DNA of 64,000 nt from Aquiflexum gelatinilyticum (GCF_024741135.1 NZ_JANSUY010000010.1:124001-188000), one strand, 5' to 3'; counted from the first letter of the stretch, positions 7,867 to 17,906 are shown. Notes: a model not told the origin generated them from the letters alone. Translations and numbers: made by a program.

Positions 7867-9208
7867 AAAAGTAGCTGTCATAGGTGCCGGACCATCAGGT
7901 ATCACGGCTTTGAAAAATTTATTGGACCAAGGCATCCCTGCTGTTGGATTTGATAGAAATTCAGAGGTAGGAGGAAATTGGGTTTATTCTGAAAATGAAA
8001 GCCATTCAAGTGTCTTTGAAACCACACATATCATCAGTTCCAAAACCCTTTCCCAATATTCGGATTTTACTTTTGATGATTTTGACCCAACGGTTTCTGA
8101 TTATCCTTCTCACGATGAATTGAGAGGGTACTTTCAGGCATACGCCAATCATTTTGGGTTGATCAAACACATCAGGTTCAATACCATGGTTATCCACTGC
8201 GAATGGCTAGGCCAAGAAAAATGGGAAATCACTACCGAAACTGATGGAATAAAAAAAGCAGAAGAATTTTCAGATTTGGTAGTCTGCAATGGCCATCATT
8301 GGAATCCAAGGTGGCCAAATTACCCGGGGGAATTTACAGGGGAATTTTTGCATTCGCATTCATTCAAAAAAGCTGAGCCTTTCAAAGACAAAAGGGTTCT
8401 TGTCATAGGTGGTGGCAATTCCGCATGCGATGTCGCTGTCGAAACTAGTAGGGTCAGTAAAATGACCGCCATTTCTTGGAGGCGTGGTTATAGAATCATA
8501 CCAAAGTTCTTTTTTGGGCAGCCTTCTGATAAGATCGGCGAAAGAAGTGCTTGGATACCTTTAAAAATCAGAAGTTTCTTCTTTGATATTTTACTCAAAA
8601 TAATGGTAGGTGATAACCACCTTTACGGTTTGCGAAAAGTGGAAAACAAATTCGGGGAAACCCACCCTACTATTAATGATGAACTGCTTTATAAAATCCG
8701 ACATGGGAAAGTGAAACCTCGTCCTGATATAAAAAGACTGGAAGGGAAAAAAGTGATTTTTGAAGATGGGACAGAGGAAGAGTATGATACCATTATTGCC
8801 TGCACAGGTTATTACCTTTCCCACCCTTTCTTTGACAAAAAACTGATTGACTACAGTTCAGGTCCGGTTCCGCTTTACCTGAAGATGTTTCACCCCGAAT
8901 TTCGAAATCTTTACTTTGTGGGTATGTTCCAACCTTTAGGCTGTATCTGGCCGGGAGCGGAATTACAGGCAAAGATCATGGCGAGAGAAATAGCCGGTAA
9001 ATGGGTCAGACCTTCCAATATCAAAGATCTCTGTGAAAAAGAAGTCTCACAGCCCCATTATAAACAGATTGATACACCTAGGCATACCATTACTGTGGAT
9101 TTTCATGTATTTAAAAAGCAGCTGTTGAAATATCTGCCAAAGGATTATGTTTCAAAAGAAAAAATTGAAACAGGCCAACAACCAATAGCAGTTCCATCTA
9201 ATTCATAA
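7859..9208 (+). CDS. Flavin-containing monooxygenase (FMO family)
   Basis: A 449-aa protein with an FAD-binding GAGPSG (9-14), the FMO fingerprint FTGEFLHSHSF (159-169) and an NADP-binding GGGNSACDVA (184-193). FMOs oxygenate soft nucleophiles such as amines and sulfides, or act as Baeyer-Villiger enzymes; the substrate is not evident. CTGY in the C-terminal part (IIACTGYYL) is also typical. It overlaps the sirtuin gene by 8 bp and lies 61 bp ahead of the transporter gene, so the three may form one transcript. Confidence 0.88.
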   Translation: MFKKVAVIGAGPSGITALKNLLDQGIPAVGFDRNSEVGGNWVYSENESHSSVFETTHIISSKTLSQYSDFTFDDFDPTVSDYPSHDELRGYFQAYANHFGLIKHIRFNTMVIHCEWLGQEKWEITTETDGIKKAEEFSDLVVCNGHHWNPRWPNYPGEFTGEFLHSHSFKKAEPFKDKRVLVIGGGNSACDVAVETSRVSKMTAISWRRGYRIIPKFFFGQPSDKIGERSAWIPLKIRSFFFDILLKIMVGDNHLYGLRKVENKFGETHPTINDELLYKIRHGKVKPRPDIKRLEGKKVIFEDGTEEEYDTIIACTGYYLSHPFFDKKLIDYSSGPVPLYLKMFHPEFRNLYFVGMFQPLGCIWPGAELQAKIMAREIAGKWVRPSNIKDLCEKEVSQPHYKQIDTPRHTITVDFHVFKKQLLKYLPKDYVSKEKIETGQQPIAVPSNS

Positions 9209-9269
9209 GGCCTCTTTTCAAATTGTATATTCCACACCGCAAAACCCATATTTCAAAAATCCAACTGAA

Positions 9270-10601
9270 ATGAAAATCTCCTTCCCCCACCCTTTGATTA
9301 TCATGCTAGTCTTTATAGGATTTGCTGCATTGCTGACCTATTTCGTCCCTGCAGGTTCCTATGACAGGATATTGGATGAAGCTACTGGTAGGGAAATTGT
9401 CGTTCAGGGTAGTTACCGGCATATTGAAAATAATCCTGTGAGTATTGGGAAAATTTTTTTGAGTGTACCCGAGGGATTTATTGAAGGAGCAGATGTAGTA
9501 ATATTGATTCTAATCATAGGTGGCGCTTTTTATGTGGTTGAAAAAACCGGGGCATTCAGTAGTGGCTTGGAGGTTTTGATTTTCAGATTTAGCAAAGCAA
9601 AATCTTATCTCATCATAATCTTAGGAATCCTATTTGCTACCATGGGGAATTTGAGCGGATTTCAAGAGGAAGTAATTGCTATGGTACCCCTACTTATGGT
9701 GTTGGCTAACAAAATAGGTTACTCAAAAACGGCCGTGATTGCCTTCAGTTTGGGTTCAGCGGTAATTGGGGGTTCATTTGGCCCAACCAACCCTTTTGGG
9801 GTAATCATTGCGCAAAAAGTCGCGCAAGTACCGGTTTTTTCAGGTGGTTTGTTTCGTATGGTTTTTCTCATTTTGGCGCTTTCTTTTTGGATCGGTTATT
9901 TTATAAAAAACGGGAAAGACAAATCTCTTTCAGAAACTATCTCTGTCAAGGTTCCAAAAAAACTATCTAACATCCATGTATTGATTTTGATTCTTGTTGG
10001 CCTGACTTTTGGAATCATGGTATTCGGTTTGACCAATTGGGGATGGAATTACAATGAAATGTCAGCTATTTTCTTTGTTTTGGGAATGACTGTGGGTTTG
10101 ATAGGAAATCTTGGAATTAATGGAACTGCAAGGGCTTATTCTGAAGGTTTTGGAGAAATGATATTTGCAGGTGTAATCGTTGGTATGGCTAGGAGTATTT
10201 ATTTGGTTTTACAGGATGGACAGATTATAGATACCATAATACTTGGTTTATTCAGTCCTTTAGAAGGATTGCCGCTCAGTTTATCAGGTATTTTTATGTT
10301 GGCAGGACAATGCATCTTGCATATTCCTGTACCGAGTACTTCAGGCCAGGCTGTTCTGACTATGCCTTTGTTGGCTCCTATTGCTGATTTGATCGGTATG
10401 TCTAGACAAGTCGTTGTGTTAGCCTATCAATACGGAGCCGGATTGATGGATTTGGTGACACCGACAAACGGCGCATTGATGGCGATATTGGCCGCATCGG
10501 GCATTTCTTACAAAGAATGGATGAGGGTGGCGTGGAAACCGATTCTAATTTTGTTGCTCATTGGGTCCTCCAGTATCCTGTTTGCAATTGTTGTTTTCTG
10601 A
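9270..10601 (+). CDS. YfcC/DcuC-family membrane transporter
   Basis: A 443-aa integral membrane protein with about 11-12 hydrophobic spans. PHPLIIMLVFIGFAALLTYFVPAGSYDR at the N-terminus, the GNLSGFQEE block and the C-terminal PVPSTSGQAVLTMPLLAPIADLIG with VVLAYQYGAGLMDLVTPTNGALMA are typical of the YfcC/C4-dicarboxylate (DcuC-like, PF03606) family. Relatives carry dicarboxylates or basic amino acids; the substrate cannot be read from sequence. It probably belongs to the sirtuin-FMO transcript. Confidence 0.85.
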   Translation: MKISFPHPLIIMLVFIGFAALLTYFVPAGSYDRILDEATGREIVVQGSYRHIENNPVSIGKIFLSVPEGFIEGADVVILILIIGGAFYVVEKTGAFSSGLEVLIFRFSKAKSYLIIILGILFATMGNLSGFQEEVIAMVPLLMVLANKIGYSKTAVIAFSLGSAVIGGSFGPTNPFGVIIAQKVAQVPVFSGGLFRMVFLILALSFWIGYFIKNGKDKSLSETISVKVPKKLSNIHVLILILVGLTFGIMVFGLTNWGWNYNEMSAIFFVLGMTVGLIGNLGINGTARAYSEGFGEMIFAGVIVGMARSIYLVLQDGQIIDTIILGLFSPLEGLPLSLSGIFMLAGQCILHIPVPSTSGQAVLTMPLLAPIADLIGMSRQVVVLAYQYGAGLMDLVTPTNGALMAILAASGISYKEWMRVAWKPILILLLIGSSSILFAIVVF

Positions 10602-10735
10602 TATCAGATTTATTTTTAGCACAAATTAATTAACCTTTATCAGATCTGTTTTTATTTGATTTTTCTTCTCAAAAAGCACCTTTAAATTATTAAATTTAAA
10701 TAGTCACTATAAAATTTTTACTAAATCCTATCTAA

Positions 10736-11758
10736 ATGAAAAAGGTAACAATCATCTCCATAGATGGAGGTGGCATCAGAGGGATAATTCCCGGGACTAT
10801 CCTTGCACTAATTGAAAAAAAACTTCAAGATCAATTATCAGGTCCGGACGCCAGGCTCGTAGATTATATTGATTTTGTAGCAGGTACGAGTACAGGAGGA
10901 ATATTGGGTTGCGGTATGCTTGTTCCTGATCCAAATAATCCAAGTAAGCCAAAATATACTATGGCCGAAGTGGTTGAACTATATTTGCAAAACGGTCAGG
11001 AAATTTTCAGTAATCCGATATCTCAAAAAGTCAGGACTCTTTATGGTTTAAAGGATGAGAAATTTTCAAATTCAAATTTGAAAAAAGCCCTTCGTGAATA
11101 TTTTGGGGATACACTTTTGAGCCAACTGATCAGGCCTTGTTTATTTACATCCTATGATATTGAAAATAGAAAGGCGAAGTTTTTCAAACATGGGAAAGCA
11201 CGTGAAAATGAAGCGGATGATTTTTATGTAAGGGATTTGAGTTTAGCTACTTCCGCTGCCCCCACCTACTTTGAAACAGCACTGATCCAATCTAAATCTG
11301 CGGAATCCTTTCCGTTAATTGATGGAGGTGTTTTCGCCAATAATCCTGCGATGTGTGCTTATGCGGAGGTCAGAAAATGTATATTTGGCGACATTGCCAA
11401 TCCTACTTCAAAAGATATGCTCATGCTCTCGATCGGTACCGGATCAGTCAAAAAACCCATTCCATACAAAAAGGCAAAAAACTTTGGAATGGTAGAATGG
11501 ATCAAGCCTTTGATAGATGTGATGATGTCAGGCAATTCAGAAACTGTTTCCCATCAATTGGAATGGCTTTTTGATGCCGGGAACAATAATGAAGGCTATA
11601 TCCGGTTGGAACCTGAAATAGGAAATGCCAATTCCGATTTAGCTGATGCGACACCAAAAAATATGGCTGCATTAAAAAGAGCAGGTGAACAATTCGTGAA
11701 AAAAAATGAAGCCAAAATAGATGAATTGGTAAAGACACTGATTGAAAATAAATCCTAA
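10736..11758 (+). CDS. Patatin-like phospholipase
   Basis: The 340-aa protein has the full patatin signature: oxyanion-hole motif DGGGIRG (10-16), nucleophile Ser52 in GTSTG, and the catalytic Asp196 in DGGVFANNP. It has no signal peptide, so it is expected in the cytosol or at the inner membrane face and would cleave acyl chains from lipids. CBASS effectors of the CapV type have this fold, but no cyclic-nucleotide synthase is near, so a housekeeping lipid role is more likely. The aldo/keto reductase gene starts 20 bp downstream. Confidence 0.9.
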   Translation: MKKVTIISIDGGGIRGIIPGTILALIEKKLQDQLSGPDARLVDYIDFVAGTSTGGILGCGMLVPDPNNPSKPKYTMAEVVELYLQNGQEIFSNPISQKVRTLYGLKDEKFSNSNLKKALREYFGDTLLSQLIRPCLFTSYDIENRKAKFFKHGKARENEADDFYVRDLSLATSAAPTYFETALIQSKSAESFPLIDGGVFANNPAMCAYAEVRKCIFGDIANPTSKDMLMLSIGTGSVKKPIPYKKAKNFGMVEWIKPLIDVMMSGNSETVSHQLEWLFDAGNNNEGYIRLEPEIGNANSDLADATPKNMAALKRAGEQFVKKNEAKIDELVKTLIENKS

Positions 11759-11777
11759 AACTTATAAATAATATAAA

Positions 11778-12797
11778 ATGAATATCAACGACCATCAACC
11801 TCTTCCAATGTACCGTGCTGATGAATCTAGATATGATTCCATGGAGTATAGAAGGTGCGGTAAAAGTGGGGTCATGTTACCTATGATTTCCCTTGGATTA
11901 TGGCATAACTTCGGACATAATGCTGATTTCAAAAATGCAAGAAATATTCTTCGTCAGGCATTTGACTTTGGAATCACCCACTTTGATCTTGCCAATAATT
12001 ACGGTCCTCCTTATGGATCTGCTGAAGAGACTTTTGGAAGGATCATGGAAAAGGATTTCAGACCCTACAGGGATGAATTGATCATATCTACCAAAGCAGG
12101 ATGGGACATGTGGCCGGGACCATATGGAAACCATGGATCTAGAAAGTATTTAATCGCTTCCCTTGATCAAAGTCTGAAAAGGATGGGACTGGATTATGTT
12201 GACGTTTTTTATCACCATAGACCCGATCCGGGAACGCCACTTGAGGAAACAATGGGCGCTTTGGACCAAATTGTAAGACAGGGAAAAGCTTTGTATGCAG
12301 GTATTTCACAATACAATGCAGAAGACACTGCAAAAGCTTACAAGATTTTGAAAGAAATGGGAACTCCACTATTTATCCATCAACCTAGGTATAGTATGTT
12401 TGACAGATGGGTTGAAGGAGGCTTATTGGATGTTTTGGGAGAAAAAGGAATTGGATCAATCGCTTTCTCACCTTTGGAGCAAGGTATTTTGACTGACAAA
12501 TACTTAAAAGGAATACCTGAAGACAGCAGGATTGCCAAAGACGGTAGGTACCTTAAAAAAGATCAGGTTACTGATGATGTGATCAACAAAGTCCGTGGGC
12601 TTAATGATATCGCTTTAAATAGAGGTCAAAGTCTGGCACAAATGGCAATAGCATGGCTGCTCAAAGATCCAAGGATTACAACTGTCCTAGTCGGAGTAAG
12701 CAAACCGGAGCAATTGGCAGAAAATGTCGAAGCAGTTAAAAACCTTCATTTCTCTTCCGAAGAACTGGAAAAAATAGAATTGATTCTAAAGAATTAA
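11778..12797 (+). CDS. Aldo/keto reductase, YghZ/MgrA type
   Basis: A 339-aa TIM-barrel NADPH-dependent reductase. FDLANNYGPPYGSAEETFG holds the catalytic Asp and Tyr, and ISTKAGWDMWPGPYGNHGSRKYL is typical of the YghZ (L-glyceraldehyde 3-phosphate reductase) subgroup. IAFSPLEQGILTDKYL and the C-terminal GVSKPEQLAENV make up the cofactor site. It would reduce small aldehydes, perhaps in detoxification. It lies 20 bp after the patatin gene, so the two are probably cotranscribed. Confidence 0.9.
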   Translation: MNINDHQPLPMYRADESRYDSMEYRRCGKSGVMLPMISLGLWHNFGHNADFKNARNILRQAFDFGITHFDLANNYGPPYGSAEETFGRIMEKDFRPYRDELIISTKAGWDMWPGPYGNHGSRKYLIASLDQSLKRMGLDYVDVFYHHRPDPGTPLEETMGALDQIVRQGKALYAGISQYNAEDTAKAYKILKEMGTPLFIHQPRYSMFDRWVEGGLLDVLGEKGIGSIAFSPLEQGILTDKYLKGIPEDSRIAKDGRYLKKDQVTDDVINKVRGLNDIALNRGQSLAQMAIAWLLKDPRITTVLVGVSKPEQLAENVEAVKNLHFSSEELEKIELILKN

Positions 12798-12799
12798 AT

Positions 12800-12852
12800 A
12801 AAAAAACCACCGGATAGAACTGATTTAAATCCTCTCCGGTGGTTGATTTTTT
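12800..12852. terminator. Bidirectional terminator between convergent genes
   Basis: The arms aaccaccgga (12805-12814) and tccggtggtt (12835-12844) enclose a 20-nt loop, with an A-run on the left and a T-run on the right, so it can serve both the reductase gene and the minus-strand gene that ends at 12857. Confidence 0.75.
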
Positions 12853-12856
12853 GTGC

Positions 12857-13648
12857 TTATCGGACAGCGTTTTCCAAAGTCGCCAAATAAATATATTTCT
12901 GTTCTCTCGCCTGTATCCCTTTTTCTGCCGCAGCACGCTGTTCTGCAGTAGATTCCATATCCTCATATTCTTGGGCATTGAAAAATTGTAAATAGTCTTT
13001 ATACATGTTCATGGTCAAGTGGGTATATTTTGCTTCACTTCCAAAAGGCAATGCAGTCCTGAGTAGACTCCAACTACCCATCAATCCCTTTTCAATCCTA
13101 TTTTGATGTATTTTTAGAAAGACTTCCTTCTCTGCTTTTTCATACTCTTGGAATTTCCCTTCCACTGCTTTCATCATATCAAAAGAAGCCAATGAACCTT
13201 TCTTGAGATGAAAGCTGTCTCTCGTTCTTGCAATTTCCTGCATGTAAGCTCTTTGAGCCAAATCCCGGCTACTTATAGCTGCATTGAATTTTTCAACTAC
13301 CTGTTTTTCGGTGAGGTGGGGATATGCCACCATTGCATATTTGACCATGTCTTCATCCTGAAGCCCGGTCATCATATTCACGGGGTTATCAAAATATGTG
13401 ATAGTAATGTATTGGAATTCAGTTGGGTCCGCACCTGATTGTAAAGCCCAAAAGTCCCATCCCTTTATCTTTTTATCATTGACAGCAGCCATGTATATTT
13501 TTTCCATAAAATCTTTGAATTCAATGAAATCATAAGTTTGGTTCGATTCCACTTTGATAAATTCAAATACCAGATACGTCGGTTCTTGGGCTTTTGCCAT
13601 TGATATGGCCATAATCCCCATAAACAAGAAAATGCTTAATTTTTTCAT
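12857..13648 (-). CDS. Exported hypothetical protein
   Basis: A 263-aa protein with a clear Sec signal peptide (MKKLSIFLFMGIMAISMAKAQ, cleavage after AKA). I do not recognise the family. The mature part is a mixed alpha/beta protein with many aromatic residues; the pattern of two similar halves (YDFIEFKDFMEKIY... and ...YTHLTMNMYKDYLQFFNAQEYE) vaguely resembles a ferredoxin-like dimeric alpha/beta-barrel fold, but that is a guess. It converges with the aldo/keto reductase gene and stands alone on its strand. Confidence 0.7.
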   Translation of the reverse strand: MKKLSIFLFMGIMAISMAKAQEPTYLVFEFIKVESNQTYDFIEFKDFMEKIYMAAVNDKKIKGWDFWALQSGADPTEFQYITITYFDNPVNMMTGLQDEDMVKYAMVAYPHLTEKQVVEKFNAAISSRDLAQRAYMQEIARTRDSFHLKKGSLASFDMMKAVEGKFQEYEKAEKEVFLKIHQNRIEKGLMGSWSLLRTALPFGSEAKYTHLTMNMYKDYLQFFNAQEYEDMESTAEQRAAAEKGIQAREQKYIYLATLENAVR

Positions 13649-13871
13649 AGTATTATAATTTTGGGATTGAAGACTTAATGATAAGTATTTGATAAAATTT
13701 AGGAATTAAATTTTGAAAATGATAATTTTTACTGCTGTTTTTTTCTATCATTTATTAAATTGGTAAAATATTATCCAGTTAGGGAATAATTACCAAGATA
13801 AATCATTCTTGGCAATATGGATTAGGAATAAAAAACTGATATTATTACATTTTGGTACAAATTGGAATTAT

Positions 13872-14996
13872 ATGAAATTTTCAAGAAGAGATTGGTTAAG
13901 AAGTGCGTCATTGGCTAGTGGTGCTGCATTGCTTACAGGCACAGGAGCATTCAGTACACTTTCTGCAGAAGAAATCCGCAAATTCAACCCACGGCCATTG
14001 GACAACCCCATCAGGTTGGGATCGAATGAAAACCCATATGGACCTTCCCAAAAAGTGAGGAAAGCCATGATTGATGCTTTCGATGTCAGCTGCAGATACC
14101 CTTGGTCATATAATGCTCCTCTTGTAGAAATGATTGCAAAAAAAGAAGGAGTGACTCCTGACCATATTGTGTTGGTGGCAGGTTCTACCGAAGGACTTAA
14201 AATCACAGGCATTACCTATGCAGGCAAAGGCGATGAGGTAATTTCTGGATTGCCTACATTTTTGTCATTGATGACTTATGCTGAAACCTGGGGTGCAGAA
14301 ATCAATTGGGTTCCACTTGACAAGGACTTGAATTATGACCTCAAAGAAATTGAAAAGAGGGTTTCACCCAAGACCAAGCTGGTATTCTTATGTAACCCAA
14401 ACAATCCAACAGGAAAATTGCTGCCTGCAAACGAGGTTTTGGATTTTTGTGAAACTGTAAGCAAAAAAACAATGGTATTCAGTGATGAAGCTTATTGTGA
14501 TTATATTGAGGATCCAAATTATCCATCTATGGTGAAGCTGGTGAAGGAAGGAAAGAATATAATTGTATCCAAAACCCTATCTAAAGTATATGGACTAGCA
14601 GGAATCAGACTTGGGTATTTGGTTGCAAGGCCTGATATTGCCAAAAAGCTCTCCGAACGAGTGGTTGCAAATACAAACATCATGGCAATTGAGGCAGGAA
14701 AAACTGCTTTGGAAGAAACAGAATTCTATCAATTCAGTCTTCAAAAAAATCTTGAAGCAAGAAAAATGATAGAAACAACCTTGGACGAATTGAAATTGCC
14801 ATATCTCCCCTCCCAAGCAAATTTTGTTTTCTTTCATGCAAATCAAGATGCAAAAGAGCTGGCCAAAACGATGCTTTCCAAAGGTGTCATAGTGGGAAGA
14901 CCATTTCCGCCATTGAATGATTGGTGTAGAGTAAGTACCGGAACTCTTGAAGAGGTGGCATATTTCAACAAGGTATTGAAAGAAACTTTGGGTTAA
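13872..14996 (+). CDS. Tat-exported class I/II PLP aminotransferase, histidinol-phosphate aminotransferase-like
   Basis: Starting at ATG 13872 (374 aa) the protein opens with a twin-arginine signal, SRRDWLRSASLASGAALL, so it is probably exported after folding with its cofactor. The rest is a fold-type I aminotransferase: LGSNENPYGPS, the CNPNNPTG block, SDEAYCDY, and the PLP lysine in SKTLSKVYGLAGIRLGY. Closest in style to HisC, but a Tat signal and the lack of his genes nearby argue against histidine synthesis. The ORF could start 63 bp earlier, but the extra residues would bury the signal. The GNAT gene follows 9 bp downstream. Confidence 0.87.
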   Translation: MKFSRRDWLRSASLASGAALLTGTGAFSTLSAEEIRKFNPRPLDNPIRLGSNENPYGPSQKVRKAMIDAFDVSCRYPWSYNAPLVEMIAKKEGVTPDHIVLVAGSTEGLKITGITYAGKGDEVISGLPTFLSLMTYAETWGAEINWVPLDKDLNYDLKEIEKRVSPKTKLVFLCNPNNPTGKLLPANEVLDFCETVSKKTMVFSDEAYCDYIEDPNYPSMVKLVKEGKNIIVSKTLSKVYGLAGIRLGYLVARPDIAKKLSERVVANTNIMAIEAGKTALEETEFYQFSLQKNLEARKMIETTLDELKLPYLPSQANFVFFHANQDAKELAKTMLSKGVIVGRPFPPLNDWCRVSTGTLEEVAYFNKVLKETLG

Positions 14997-15005
14997 GGAT
15001 AACAG

Positions 15006-15566
15006 ATGATCGACTTTAACTTAAGACTTGAAAATGGGTCTGTATTATTAAGGCCATTGGAGGAGGCAGACTTGCCTCCTTTGCTGGTTTTATCTTCCAA
15101 TCCCGAAATGTGGCGGTTTTTTACACATGACCTTTCAACTATGGATGGGTTATCAGAATGGGCAAGGCCTGCATTTGAAAAACAACGTCTTCAATTTGCT
15201 ATCATCGAAAAAAAATCTGGAAACCTTATTGGGTCTACTGCCCTTGGAAATATCTCGGAAAGAGATAGCCGGATGGAAATCGGATGGACTTGGCTTGGGG
15301 TAAGTTATCATGGAACCGGTTTGAATTCTGTTGTGAAAAAGCTCCTTTTAACATATTGTTTTGAGAAAATCGGTTTAGAACGTGTCGAATTCAAAACAGA
15401 TGTATTGAATGTTCAGGCCAGAAAAGCGCTTAAGAATATTGGTGCTATTGAAGAAGGGGTACTTAGGAGCCATACATTGATGACTAGTGATAGACGCCGA
15501 GATACGATTTATTACAGCATTTTGAAACAAGAATGGGAATATGTCAAAAGAGAAAATGATTGGTAA
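15006..15566 (+). CDS. GNAT N-acetyltransferase, RimJ/RimL type
   Basis: A 186-aa single-domain GNAT protein. LRPLEEADLPPL at the N-terminus, the strand GSTALGNISERDSRMEIGWTWLG, and FEKIGLERVEFKTDVLNVQARKALKNIGAIEEGVLR are the RimL-type acetyl-CoA binding and C-terminal motifs. It would acetylate an amine, perhaps a protein N-terminus or small molecule. It starts 9 bp after the aminotransferase stop and is followed closely by a lipoprotein gene, so it is probably part of one operon. Confidence 0.85.
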   Translation: MIDFNLRLENGSVLLRPLEEADLPPLLVLSSNPEMWRFFTHDLSTMDGLSEWARPAFEKQRLQFAIIEKKSGNLIGSTALGNISERDSRMEIGWTWLGVSYHGTGLNSVVKKLLLTYCFEKIGLERVEFKTDVLNVQARKALKNIGAIEEGVLRSHTLMTSDRRRDTIYYSILKQEWEYVKRENDW

Positions 15567-15629
15567 TTGTTATTTTTAAATAAAGGTCTGATTTTTGCTT
15601 TTGGAAAAATAAAATTATCTCACTTTACT

Positions 15630-16247
15630 ATGAATTTATATAAATTTTTGGCCTCCAGAACTCTTATTTTCTTAGCAATTTTAGTAGGGTTTTCTGCATG
15701 CACTATTACAGATACCGGAGAAGATCCATTTGCAGCATTCAGCAACTTTGACCTAGGGGAGAATCGGATTGAATTTAAATCAGCCAAACTAACCATCACC
15801 GGCCCGGTAAATTTCTCTGGAGAAGGTTCCCATGTTTGGGCAAAACTTGATTTATCAACAGATGTCAATTTTTCAATTCCATATATTCCCAATTCAACAA
15901 TTATGTCAATAGGGATTTATTCTGTTTCCAATGGGAAAACATTACCTGACTTTCCTCTTCAAAGTGGCGAATATGCTGTTTTTCCGTCCTCGGGAATTTC
16001 GGATCCAAAAATTATCCCAGCTTTAGAAGGTAAAAATTTTGCATTTGGACCTTTAATCAGCCAAAACTATTTTCCTGATGAATTGGCTTTTCAAAGCCTA
16101 TCGGATGCCCAAGATGGGAAAATCACCATTCAATTTGATATGGAAAAAAACATGTTAAAAATAACCCATGATTGGGTTACTAAAGATGGGGTGAAGGCTA
16201 CTGGAACCAATAACCTCCCCCTCAATCTTTCTTCTTTTAATCCTTGA
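15630..16247 (+). CDS. Hypothetical lipoprotein
   Basis: Starting at ATG 15630, this 205-aa protein has a lipoprotein signal (LIFLAILVGFSAC, lipobox FSAC at about residue 23). The mature part is beta-rich with no motif I recognise. An in-frame start 63 bp upstream would touch the GNAT stop, but the added residues are not signal-like. Its stop codon at 16245-16247 directly abuts the stop of the convergent oxidoreductase gene at 16248, leaving no space for a terminator. Confidence 0.7.
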   Translation: MNLYKFLASRTLIFLAILVGFSACTITDTGEDPFAAFSNFDLGENRIEFKSAKLTITGPVNFSGEGSHVWAKLDLSTDVNFSIPYIPNSTIMSIGIYSVSNGKTLPDFPLQSGEYAVFPSSGISDPKIIPALEGKNFAFGPLISQNYFPDELAFQSLSDAQDGKITIQFDMEKNMLKITHDWVTKDGVKATGTNNLPLNLSSFNP

Positions 16248-17588
16248 TTATACAGTCGGCAATTTCCAGCCGTTGTGGTAATTGGCTTTCATCAAGGCAT
16301 TCGCTTCAGGATCGGTAAATTGTCCTTTGTTAGCATCCCAATACACTTTCTTGCCTGTTTTGTACGCAATATTTCCCATTTGGGCATTGATAGCAGCAAT
16401 ACTTCCTGTCTCAATTCCACAGGTCAATTTAGAGGCATCGTTTTCAATTATTGAACTTACAAAACCTTTGGCATGGATTTCAAGTGCATTTCCGTTTGGT
16501 TTTATCAATTGGATTTCTTCAATTTTATTGACCCTTTTTCCATCCTTGTTTTCAGTTTCAGGAATTACTTTCCATCCTCCCCTATTGACTACCAAAGTTG
16601 CATTATTGCCAATAAAAGCAATGCCTTCTGTAGTTCCGTAGTTACCTCCATCTATACCAGTGGCATGTTCCCACAGCATATTGAATCCATCGTATTCATA
16701 GACAGTCTGTAAGGTATCAGGGGTTTCGGAAGCATCATCCGGATAGGCAAACTTGCCGCCAGATGCCATTACTGATTTTGGGGCAGTGACTCCCATTGCA
16801 AAAAGGGCAATGTCAATTTCATGAACTCCCCAATCCGTCATCAGGCCACCTGCATAATCCCAGAACCACCTGAAATTGAAATGGAATCTATTTTCATTAA
16901 ATGGACGCTTCGGTGCCGGACCTAACCACATATCATAATCTACTCCCTGAGGAACAGGTCCATTTGGCTTAACCGGAACAGGCTTCATCCAACCCTGATA
17001 AGCCCATGTCTTTACCAATCTGATCTGACCCAATTTTCCTGACTTCACATAAGCAATAGCTTCCGCATATTGGGAACCGCTTCTTTGCCATTGCCCAACC
17101 TGAACCATTTTTCCATAACGTTGCTTGGCTTTAACCATCAGGTTACATTCTTCTATGGTATTTGCAATTGGCTTTTCGACGTAAACATGTTTTCCTGCTG
17201 AAAGACTGTCCACCATCGTTAAGCAATGCCAATGGTCAGGCGTACCGATGATCACCGCATCAATATCCTTATTTTCAAGCATTTTGCGGTAGTCCTTGTA
17301 TACCTGAGGTTTTTTGCCTCTCTGTTTGTTGACATCCTCTGACCTTTGGTCAAGCACACTTTGGTCTATGTCTGCAATGGCCACACAATTGACGTTCGGC
17401 ATTTTGAGATGGGCGTTCATGTTAGACCATCCCATACCTTTACATCCGATTACTGCAAAATTCAATTGGTCAGAAGGAGCAATTTTTTTGGTAAGGGCTG
17501 ACAGAGAATCAGCATGGATCATTCCCGGCATACTTAAGCCTGCTGATAGCAAGATGCCGTTTTGGATGAATTTTCTTCTTGAATTCAT
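16248..17588 (-). CDS. Tat-exported Gfo/Idh/MocA-family oxidoreductase
   Basis: A 446-aa protein with a Tat signal (MNSRRKFIQNGILLSAGLSMPGMIHA). The Rossmann part has the NAD motif VIGCKGMGWSN and the family block VIIGTPDHWHCLTMVDSLSAGKHVYVEKPIANT, whose EKP Lys is catalytic. The C-terminal half has WDYAGGLMTDWGVHEIDIALFAMG, typical of the exported Bacteroidota/Planctomycetes subgroup that acts on sugars or glycosides. It is a lone gene; the exact sugar is not known. The ferritin gene is divergent, 318 bp away. Confidence 0.9.
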   Translation of the reverse strand: MNSRRKFIQNGILLSAGLSMPGMIHADSLSALTKKIAPSDQLNFAVIGCKGMGWSNMNAHLKMPNVNCVAIADIDQSVLDQRSEDVNKQRGKKPQVYKDYRKMLENKDIDAVIIGTPDHWHCLTMVDSLSAGKHVYVEKPIANTIEECNLMVKAKQRYGKMVQVGQWQRSGSQYAEAIAYVKSGKLGQIRLVKTWAYQGWMKPVPVKPNGPVPQGVDYDMWLGPAPKRPFNENRFHFNFRWFWDYAGGLMTDWGVHEIDIALFAMGVTAPKSVMASGGKFAYPDDASETPDTLQTVYEYDGFNMLWEHATGIDGGNYGTTEGIAFIGNNATLVVNRGGWKVIPETENKDGKRVNKIEEIQLIKPNGNALEIHAKGFVSSIIENDASKLTCGIETGSIAAINAQMGNIAYKTGKKVYWDANKGQFTDPEANALMKANYHNGWKLPTV

Positions 17589-17781
17589 GTTTTTCTTTTG
17601 GTTATTTATTTGTGGGTAGATGGATTGACATTCAATTTATTAAGTCGAATTCCCTTTGGAATTTAAACATATCAAATGAAATATAGAACATATGCCATAG
17701 ACCAAAAAGCCGATGGTATAAATGTGTATAAATTTGCTTTGTGATGGTCAATTTCCTACGCTAAAGGAATCAGTTCAAAAG

Positions 17782-17789
17782 TATCTTTG
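17782..17789 (+). promoter_or_regulatory. Candidate -7 element (TATCTTTG) ahead of ferritin
   Basis: TATCTTTG fits the Bacteroidota -7 consensus TAnnTTTG. I see no good -33 TTTG at the right distance, and it would give a leader of about 110 nt. The rest of the 318-bp gap (17589-17906) shows no hairpin or ORF. Confidence 0.35.
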
Positions 17790-17906
17790 GATAATTGAAA
17801 TCGGTATTTAGATTTTTACTTATACCAAATCTAAATTTCTGAAAATATCCCATTTCAAGAACCATATCTTTCCAAATCAGTTAAGTTTGTATAAAATGAA
17901 ATCATT

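Noticed and set aside
10736-11758. CBASS effector (CapV-like) reading of the patatin gene
   Set aside because: No cyclic-nucleotide synthase, Cap2/Cap3 or other CBASS gene is adjacent; the neighbour is an aldo/keto reductase.
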